In this document: positions 57,087-64,000 of the stretch, piece by piece
Layout of the letters: each line of letters opens with the position of its first letter
How positions within the stretch are numbered: the stretch's first letter is position 1
Assembly (NCBI GenBank): GCA_035610835.1
Contig: CM069442.1
Coordinates: forward strand, 930,001 to 994,000
Direction: 5' to 3'
From: Ophiura sarsii
Taxonomy: Eukaryota; Echinodermata; Ophiuroidea; Amphilepidida; Ophiuridae
DNA: 64,000 nt
The notes under the pieces: model-generated
Database searches by the model: none
What the model saw: only the letters and a program-made list of their open reading frames with translations
What the model was told of the DNA's origin: nothing
Made by a program: the position numbers and the translations under genes

Positions 57087-58125
57087 TATATAGTTATTTA
57101 TAGTATATTTTTGATATGTATGTGAATTTGATATCTTGGCAGCTGGTCTGTTTCACTACACATTTTTGGAAAATGAATCATAAACATCATCATCTTACAG
57201 TATGTATTCTTCATCATCATTCATTGTCATCATGTGAATTGTTTATTACAATACATGTTTATAATGTTGTATTTCTTTTATCCTGTAGATTGCTGGCATC
57301 TGGAATCCTGTATAGTGTAATGATGAATTTCTTTCTATTGTAGCGAACCTAGTCCGCTGTACAATTCCTACCCATTCTGCCCTGTCCTGGTTATCCCATT
57401 CCTGACTGCTGCGCATTCCCTTTCCTCATATTATATGTCATAAAATAAATATTGTAAACCGCAGCACGGTGGGATAACTATATTCATGTATTATACTAGG
57501 TAAACACTCACCACACAGTGTATAATTATCATGTATTTGTATGTTACGAGCGACGATGTGTTAGAAGATGAAAATTGTACAGTGCTTCGCGTGTTGAAAT
57601 AACGGGCGAGACTTCCGAATTCGGATGCCTTTACTTTTATCAGAAAATTACCTTTCCAATTTCCACTATATTTCATGTTTTGCAATTGCAGAACGTTCAG
57701 ATGTATTCTTTATATACTGTAGACTTTTAGGACTTCAATAGTTACTTCTATTGCCTCCAAATTATTGGATAATCACTTACTTTGAGTACAGCATTTTTTA
57801 GAGTCCGTCGTACTGTTATTATTGTTTACATTGATGAGTCAGATTTACTTTTGTATTAGAATTGAGGAGAGATCCTGTGAGCTTCCGTTGGTCGGATCCT
57901 ACGACTTTTACCTTACATTTTATGCTTTATTGGAAAATCCACATAATCTTAGGCCTTCAGATTTCACATGTCACATATGTCACAAACGATGCTAGTTTTA
58001 TGGATGTAAATCGTAGGATTTTATAGAAAATTACTCTTAGAATAATTTCATAAAAGGTGACATTTTTCGTGTGTTATTGACAGTTGATTGCCGAGATTGG
58101 GGATCCTGAGGCGAAAAGTAATTAG
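57087..58125 (+). other. 3' flank and upstream region, unit 3 to unit 4
   Basis: Same as 21,788-22,823 and 47,198-48,259, with only small indels. No frame conserved. Confidence 0.6.
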
Positions 58126-58335
58126 CCAATCACAAATTTTCTTGCTAATGAGGTAAAATGGACCAAACCTTTAATTTTTAAGCTAATGAGCTGGAGTAAG
58201 TTTCAGCCAATCAGCGCGGGTTTTCTCTTGTGAAGTTAAGATCGCGTCGTGATTGGGTAATAGTTGGATCCTGAGATAGTATCTCAAAATATTTTAGGCC
58301 CTATATACGCACTCGCGGCAGGAAAATCTTTCTGC
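58126..58335 (+). promoter_or_regulatory. Promoter block 3 (partly decayed)
   Basis: CCAAT at 58,126 and 58,207 and inverted ATTGG at 58,252 remain; the second CCAAT of the other blocks has changed to CCAAA. The TATA element reads TATATACG (58,302-58,309). It is 1,216 bp after the unit 3 stop codon. Confidence 0.65.
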
Positions 58336-58795
58336 TTTTCTGCTCCTTCGGCTGTCCTGCTGTTGTTGCTGGGTTTTCTGCTCCTTCGCCTGGTTCGCTT
58401 TTGTGTTGCTCTATTTTCACTCACCTTGTGGACTGTTCCCGCCGTTTTTGCACCAGTCGTGTGCCAGAGAGAAAGTGAGATTTTCTTGCTGTAGTGTTGG
58501 TAATTTTAAGTTATTTGGAGTTATTTTAGATTACTTGTGAAAGAGAGATGGGACATGATGCTGATTTTTGGAAGAGGTTTTAACCTCTCGAGGAAGGGCT
58601 TGTAGGCCTAGGCCATGGCCATTGAATTATTATTTGGAAATTGTAGTTTGATCTAAAATCATCTAATTATTGACTACAAAAGTCATATAATTAGTCAGAC
58701 TAACGAAAGAGGAATGATCGGTAGAAATGTCACGAGTATTGCTTGAGTATTGCTAATAGTGTATTGTCAATCATTTGGGGAATAAGTTATAATTA

Positions 58796-59200
58796 GGCCT
58801 AAAAAAAAAAGAAGTTTGATTGGCGTAACCCGACCGACCCTAAATACATCGCCGACCCTGAATATTTTTTATTATTTTGAGGGGGGGAAAAAAAAAAAAA
58901 TATATAAATATATATATTTATAAAAATTGAACAAAGTATTAAAGTTTTTGACTGTTTGCTTTCAATTTCGGCTATTTTAAGTCCCCATCGAAATGATATA
59001 TTGTTGAACACAACGATACATTTTTGCCCGGCAATTAAATACGCTAGAGCTATGATTTGTGTGTACTGCTGTCTTTCAAGTGTTCAAAAGTAGGTGATTT
59101 GAAAAAAATAAAAAAATAAAAAATAAATAAAAAAATCCCGACCGACCTACCCTATTTGTTTTGGTCATGTTACGCCAATCAAACCTTTTTTTTTTAGGCC
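58796..59200. mobile_element. PIF/Harbinger-type MITE, 405 bp, TTA target site
   Basis: The ends GGCCTAAAAAAAAAA and the inverse ending AGGCC extend inward with TTTGATTGGCGTAAC. TTA is duplicated (58,793-58,795; 59,201-59,203). Units 2 and 3 have the uninterrupted ATAATTATAGTCACACC (~23,580, ~48,970). There is no ORF. Confidence 0.9.
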
Positions 59201-59493
59201 TTATAGTCACACCAACTCTGCCTCGCCATGCTGCGCAACCAATTGATACTGATGGATTGCAAAATTATCTCCGGAACTTGAAAGCATTGTGTCTTGTGTG
59301 AGTTATTTCGACTTGTAGATTCTATTTTCCTCCCCAAACCCCTCTTACTTGATCATAAAGATCACATGCACCACACAACACCAACATTAGGCGAGCCAAG
59401 TGAGCCAGGACTACTGAATTGTCACACATCCATTGCGCTATCACTCTTTGAAGCAGAATTAAATAAAGTATCACAAATTTGTTGGATCATATA
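59201..59493 (+). other. Intron-like region of unit 4
   Basis: It continues the region parallel to 23,585-23,845, including the conserved LLDHKDHMHHTTPTLGEPSE to NKVSQICWI frame (59,345-59,490). Confidence 0.5.
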
Positions 59494-59862
59494 AGTGTCA
59501 CAGTATTCTGAACCAATTGGCCGCACTGAAAATGTAACATGCAATCAAATGTCACAGTAATTCGGACCAGATAGCCACTCTGTCTATGCTACAAACAAGT
59601 ATTGTGTACATGCTAAGTTGGAATGCAGTTTGTCATTACAACTAACACGTAATCATTGTATGTAATTTAATCACAGAAAGTATAAATGCATTGTATTACA
59701 AATGCATTGTATTATTAATGAACCAGAATGTTTTCTGCTGTACATAACATGGATGAGTTTGCTAACTATTATGATCGATGTCTCAACAAATTCTAAATTT
59801 CAAATTATTCGCTCATTAATCTACAAAGAAATATTAGTTTTGTAATCCAAAGAATAAATTCC
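59494..59862 (+). repeat. M1 module, unit 4
   Basis: A full-length M1. It is followed by a T-rich tract and the HARBI1-like exon rather than by the CSLCKKE exon, like the second M1 of unit 2. Confidence 0.85.
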
Positions 59863-59895
59863 ATTTTTTTATTATTGTTTATTGATTTTTTTCAG

Positions 59896-60320
59896 GGACA
59901 GGATGAATTCCCTAGATTCCTATTCAGACAAGAGGATGCATAATACTATAGAATTACTAGAAATGGAGCCATGCGTGTGATTCATTTACTAGCGCCGCAT
60001 TTAGAGCCAGACACAAAGCGAAGCCATGCGATTCCAGGGAACATTCAGGTTTTCATTGCTCTGAGGTTTTATGCCACTGGATGATTTTACTCCACGACAG
60101 GGCATTTCAGAAGCCATGTAGGATTGTACATCGAGTTACAGATGTCCTAATTGGCCTGAAGGACCAATTCATCAAATGGCCAATCACCGCAGCAGAGGTT
60201 GCTAAAAACCAATGTGGTTTCTTTGACCTATCTGAGTTTCCCGGTGCTGATGGTGCTGCTGACTGCACCCACGTTCCGCTAGACTGTTCCTCTTAAGTTT
60301 AGGTGACAATGAGTATGTGT
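59896..60320 (+). pseudogene. HARBI1-like nuclease pseudogene, unit 4
   Basis: It starts after TTTTTTTCAG (acceptor). It reads GQDEFPRFLFRQEDA, stop, RNGAMRVIHLLAPHLEPDTK, FIALRFYATG, stop; later LKDQFIKWPITAAEVAKN, CGFFDLSEFPG, DCTHVPLDCS and GDNEYVYVNRKG. This is the N-terminal and early catalytic part of a PIF/Harbinger transposase. It has stops and at least two shifts. The same part lies at 42,831, split there from its start by the foldback element. Confidence 0.75.
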
Positions 60321-60349
60321 ATGTAAATAGAAAGGGGATACACAGCACC

Positions 60350-60860
60350 AGATAGGGTAATGTTTTCAAGTATTAAAGGTTAACCACAATATGGAACAAT
60401 GCTTCATAGACGTGGTAGAGATGTTCTAGACATGCTACATCATGCTAGCTTTCAGAGTACTGTTCAACCTGATATACCCACATCTCATTCCAGGAAAACA
60501 ACAGGTAGTAAGTCACCTGATAAAGCTGGAACGGAAATTGAGAGAGGTGGAAGAATACCTGAATTCTCTGTTGGTATGTTCAGCTCCCAATACATAGTGA
60601 AGGGGAAGATTTCGCCAGTCCTCCCTGTAGGGGGTACCAGGGATCACTACACTTGTAGTGAATTGCAGGCAATCATGAACAGGCAAAAGATTGATAAAAC
60701 AGATCCACAGATATATCCACAGTTATAATTGGAAAGACTTATCGAAGTATAACTGTAAAGAGCTTGAGAGTGTTGGTGAAAGCGTCAAATTATTCATACA
60801 ATTTCTCATCTTATCTTGATCTATCAGTACAAAAGGTAAGGTGCATTCTCTTTCGAACTG
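60350..60860 (+). pseudogene. Conserved uncharacterised segment, copy 2
   Basis: Parallel to 43,262-43,790. The frame EIERGGRIPEFSVGMFS to MNRQKIDKTDPQIYPQL is open. A stop precedes LSKYNCKE. Confidence 0.45.
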
Positions 60861-61130
60861 TTAGTGTTTAACGACAAAAATGTAATTTCATTTAATAAAT
60901 CCATTAGAGATATTCCTAAAGAAAAAAGCCGGCATTCAATAATCGGTAAGTTATATCAAAACAACAATAAGCCGTTCTTCAGGTTATATCACCTAGATAT
61001 AATTCATTTATTTTACTTTTGTGGGGTGGGGGCAAGGGGGTCAGCATGAGTTTAGCGATCAACCTCTGTTTCAATTTGCCTATTATTGTTAATCATATAA
61101 ATGTTGATTATTTTGTTATTAAATAGTCAC

Positions 61131-61330
61131 AGGGATGTCAAAGCATCAAAGCACGAGCAGCAGGAGCCAATGGCAAAGACAGTCACAACCACGGCAAAGG
61201 TGAACCCGGCAAAGGTGGTCACCACCGAGACTAAGCCAGCAACCAAGCCTGAAAAACCGGCGACACCAACACCAGCATTCATTCCGAATATTAATATTTC
61301 AATACTTTCCTTAATTTTAGCAGCGATCCG
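61131..61330 (+). CDS. Candidate exon, Lys/Thr/Pro-rich
   Basis: The frame SHRDVKASKHEQQEPMAKTV continues with Thr/Lys/Pro-rich repeats (TTETKPATKPEKPATPTPAF) and is open to 61,346. The start of the segment is duplicated at ~62,690. It looks like a disordered linker. No function assigned. Confidence 0.3.
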
Positions 61331-61346
61331 AAAAATGAATTGTTAA

Positions 61347-61915
61347 AAACTAAAAACTAAAAACTAAATATATAAATAAATAAAAATAAATCGATTTTTA
61401 CTTATCTACTATGATTGTAATATTACCTGGTTTTTCTATCCGATTTTATCAAATTATAATTACACCCCCCCCCCCACCCCCAATCTAGGCTTGTCATTTA
61501 TGACGGCACCGCCTGACACATTTTATTTAGAGCATCAATCGTATTTTGTAACTATGGATGCTGACGAAAGGCAAAATCAAAATTTAACAAATTTTATATT
61601 CCAACATTCCGTGGAACGATGGGTTATACTTAAATCAAGACTTTCATTACATAACATTGAAGTTCATATCGCAGTTGCTAGCTGATCTCGCATTACGTGT
61701 ATTAGCTCTTATGTAACTTTTTACTTATTTTTCACCAAGTAATTCATCGAACGAAAATATGCCCGGAAGGTATGTATCTTTCTAGCTAATACAACTAGTT
61801 TTTAGGCCAATCTCGATTTATATATATTGCTGTTATTGTAAGTGCGAGAAACAAAGAACCCCATCAGAAACAAGGAAAAATATAGATACAATTAATTAGA
61901 AAAGAAGTTTTTGAT
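61347..61915. other. Non-coding stretch
   Basis: Contains the rest of the 39,068-type segment (to ~61,460), a C-rich run at 61,466-61,483, the only long C-run on this strand, and AT-rich sequence. No gene recognised. Confidence 0.4.
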
Positions 61916-62149
61916 GTGATAAAAATTTCTGTAATTTCATCCCAAATACAAAGATCGATCAAACAGATCCACAGATATAGCGACAATTATAAATGGAAGG
62001 ACTTGTCGAAGTACAACTGTAAAGAGATTGAGAGTGTTGGTGATACCGTCAAATTATTACAATTCTCATCTTCTTATCTTGATTTATTAGTACAAAAGGT
62101 AAGGCACATTTGCTTTCGAACTGTTGAATTTACAGAACCAAAGATGTAG
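61916..62149 (+). pseudogene. WKDLSKYNCKE segment, third copy
   Basis: The frame RYSDNYKWKDLSKYNCKE to YLDLLVQK ends at a donor-like AAAAG|GTAAGG and is open here, unlike the other two copies. It is the cleanest copy of this putative exon. Confidence 0.4.
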
Positions 62150-62833
62150 TCCATCTGATCAAGGTGACTGCACTAAGTAATATATACGTAACACGCGCAT
62201 GTGATTAAAACCCAGACTGTTAAATAAGATGTTGCCCTCAGCGATTAATTATCCAAAGAGGGGAAGGTCTTGGTGCAGAGATATGGGGGGGGGGGGGGGG
62301 GGGGGCAATAAAAAAATGTTTTCTGACGAACAAAATGTAATTTCATTTAATAAATCCATTAAATATATTCCTAATGAACCAAGCAAGCAGGCATTCAAAA
62401 TTGGTAAATTAGGGCTATATCAAAACCACAATGTCTTAATAAGTCGTTCTTCAGGTTATATATCTCCCAGATATTTAATTTATTTCACTTTTGTGGGGGG
62501 TGGGGGTGGGGGTGGGGGTCAGCCAGAGTTTAGCGCTTAACCGCTCATAGTTTACTCATACCTCAACCAGCTTCAACCGCCGATGCCTGTCACATGGCTT
62601 GGGGCATACTATTCAGAACTGAAGATTATGTTTCGATTTGCCTATAATTGTTAATCGTATAAATGTTGATTATTTTGTTATTATATTAAATAGTCACAGG
62701 GATGTCAAAGCATCAAAGCATGAGAAAAGGCATGACATAGGAAATGAGGGCTATTGTATATAGGTGTCTCCACACTCGTTATACAAATATTAATTTTATC
62801 AAATTATACTTAAAGTTGGGATTATATTTTAAG

Positions 62834-62965
62834 GCCCTGCAAATGCAGCAGCAGGCACACTGGACAACGCTGGAGCTACAGCTGATGCTGGGGACGCTTC
62901 ACCCCGTACCCGAGCTCGTTCCCGAGCCCATATATCTGATGCTATATCAAAGTATAGTGGTAATG
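62834..62965 (+). CDS. Candidate exon, Ala-rich
   Basis: Between TTTTAAG (acceptor-like) and AATG|GTAAGT (strong donor) the frame PANAAAGTLDNAGATADAGD, then PRTRARSRAHISDAISKYSG is open. Composition is GC-richer than the surroundings, and this suggests coding DNA. No homologue recognised. Confidence 0.35.
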
Positions 62966-63114
62966 GTAAGTATAGAAACTGTTTTAAAACTACATACCAT
63001 GGTATTTGACAATCTCTTTTAAAGGATAGGGACATTTTATTTTGTACAATATTGGTATACAATGAGTTCATTCAACCAACACAACGCAGGTTGTATCAAC
63101 CTGGTGCAAAACGT

Positions 63115-63138
63115 GGGGGGGGGGGGGGGGGGGGGGGG
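63115..63138 (+). repeat. 24-base poly-G tract
   Basis: One of about ten plus-strand G-runs of 16-28 bases in the window (29,240; 29,536; 29,925; 30,203; 31,362; 44,002; 51,109; 62,285; 63,115). Confidence 0.95.
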
Positions 63139-63274
63139 CGGGCTCTAAACCGAGTAGGGAGCTGGATTTGTCTATGCTTGATACAGATGAAGTTTTCCCA
63201 GGATAACATAAACAAGTGATAATGAATGACTATGCCTTCATGTTCATACCCATAAACTTGATGGTACTTACATT

Positions 63275-63658
63275 ATGTTTACTATTTCCAGAGCGTACAA
63301 CCTCCATCTAAATATATACACACCACCCATGCAACCGAGACATGTCGACAATACACCACCCATGCGACCGAGACACATCAACAACTGTTACAGTACCTCA
63401 TCACTTCCATTGTCAGCCTCCATAGCACCAGGACGAATGATCAACAACACACCCAGACGCATCAACAATGCTTCAGAACGCATCAACAACGCACCAGGGC
63501 GCATCAACAACACTCCAGAACAATCCAACAACGTACCAGAACGCATCAACAACGCTCCAGAACACACAAACAACACTCCTGAATGCATGAACAATGCACC
63601 TAGATGCATCAACAACGCACCAGGACACATCAACAATGTACCAGCCGATGATGACTGA
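63275..63658 (+). CDS. ORF with ten 7-residue NN-P repeats
   Basis: ATG-started, 127 codons. Residues ~55-124 consist of about ten 21-bp units with the pattern [R/H/C]-x-N-N-[A/T/V]-[P/S]-[E/G/R] (for example RINNAPGRINNTPE). The N-terminal part already has related RPRHINN words. It could be a low-complexity exon or a minisatellite that happens to be open. The reverse strand is open too, as expected for 21-bp repeats. Confidence 0.4.
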   Translation: MFTISRAYNLHLNIYTPPMQPRHVDNTPPMRPRHINNCYSTSSLPLSASIAPGRMINNTPRRINNASERINNAPGRINNTPEQSNNVPERINNAPEHTNNTPECMNNAPRCINNAPGHINNVPADDD

Positions 63659-63973
63659 AGAAAGAACACTTCTTCTAATTATTTAATCCAATCGGTAAAA
63701 TGGTTGTATTCATGCTGTTATCGATGCTTTGAAATCTTCTTAACGACAATAATGAACGATGAAAACAATCCAAGTACTGTTGCGGTGTGTTTTTCTTGTT
63801 TTACTTTTATTTTCCCTCGGGACAACCCCTTGGTACCAAAACAAAGTCATAGATTTAAAACCAATACCTTAAAATAGCTGTGAGCAGTCACCAATCTTAA
63901 ATTAAAACCCTTCAGAAAACCAACATTGCAGAGACATCAATACAATCAATTGTTATATCACAACTTTTCACGT

Positions 63974-64000
63974 GTCACAGTATTCTGAACCAATTTGCCG
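63974..64000 (+). repeat. Start of a further M1 module
   Basis: GTGTCACAGTATTCTGAACC at the window edge matches the first word of M1. The repeat continues outside the window. Confidence 0.7.

Larger units (their letters stand above)
60700..62730 (+). repeat. Local duplication in unit 4
   Basis: 60,700-61,160 recurs at ~61,960-62,730 with insertions. Shared landmarks are WKDLSKYNCKE, then TGTAATTTCATTTAATAAAT, then AGTCACAGGGATGTCAAAGC. A G-run (62,285-62,305) is present only in the second copy. Confidence 0.75.

Noticed and set aside
58264..58494. Leu/Val-rich ORF looking like a signal peptide or membrane protein
   Set aside because: It spans the TATA box and leader, has no ATG start, and its frame is not kept in the two other promoter blocks.
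63388..63669. Leucine-rich repeat-like ORF on the minus strand
   Set aside because: It is the reverse reading of the 21-bp repeats; no LRR consensus with the usual 20-24 residue period.

Overview
The window is animal nuclear DNA. It is AT-rich, intron-bearing and packed with repeats: Gypsy, Penelope-like, hAT, PIF/Harbinger and mariner-type remnants, foldback elements, satellites and unusually many long poly-G tracts. I see no complete conserved cellular gene, rRNA gene or intact tRNA gene. The mix fits a marine invertebrate (echinoderm, hemichordate, amphioxus, mollusc or cnidarian), but the sequence alone does not let me name the phylum.

Layout. 1-8.0 kb is non-coding DNA with several MITEs and a 644-bp palindrome. 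8.0-14.3 kb holds a minisatellite and a decayed Gypsy pol gene. That gene is split by two DNA elements with clear target-site duplications (TSDs), and its integrase/zinc-finger 3' part is amplified as about 2.8 tandem copies of a 1,187-bp unit. 14.3-19.5 kb holds a palindromic repeat array, a CAAT-rich tract, dispersed repeats and a zinc-finger ORF remnant.

From 19.5 kb to the end, the main theme is a set of direct-orientation, broken copies of one multi-exon gene-like unit. Each unit has a promoter block (CCAAT boxes plus TATATAAG) at 23.0, 48.4 and 58.3 kb, then an intron-like stretch, then a recurrent module called M1 here, then small cysteine-containing exons, and finally a 3' coding region ending at 21.79, 47.20 and 57.09 kb. 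The 3' end of one unit lies 1.21-1.24 kb before the TATA box of the next, so three tandem units plus the start of a fourth can be read. The 3' protein belongs to an uncharacterised family that I recall only from memory (landmarks LPGGKFW, ERVFAHVD, NKTMKWL, GGLWTS, and a beta-rich C-terminus). All copies carry different inactivating lesions.

The units are inflated by insertions whose empty sites are visible elsewhere in the same window. These are a 10.8-kb hAT-type element (27,140-37,930) with a spliced, frameshifted transposase; a 2.9-kb foldback element full of GTCCGTCCGTGAC motifs (39,917-42,826); a 1.29-kb element with a nested mariner-type MITE; a Harbinger-type MITE; and a Penelope-like fragment with inverted arms. 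HARBI1-like nuclease pseudogenes follow M1 at 42.8 and 59.9 kb. A 2.2-kb non-autonomous hAT lies at 52.3-54.6 kb.

The most useful results are the tandem promoter-plus-gene units, the insertions proven by empty sites, and two elements that share a 4-bp TSD and many GTGAC-ending motifs and may belong to one undescribed group. Percent identities were judged by eye; none was computed.
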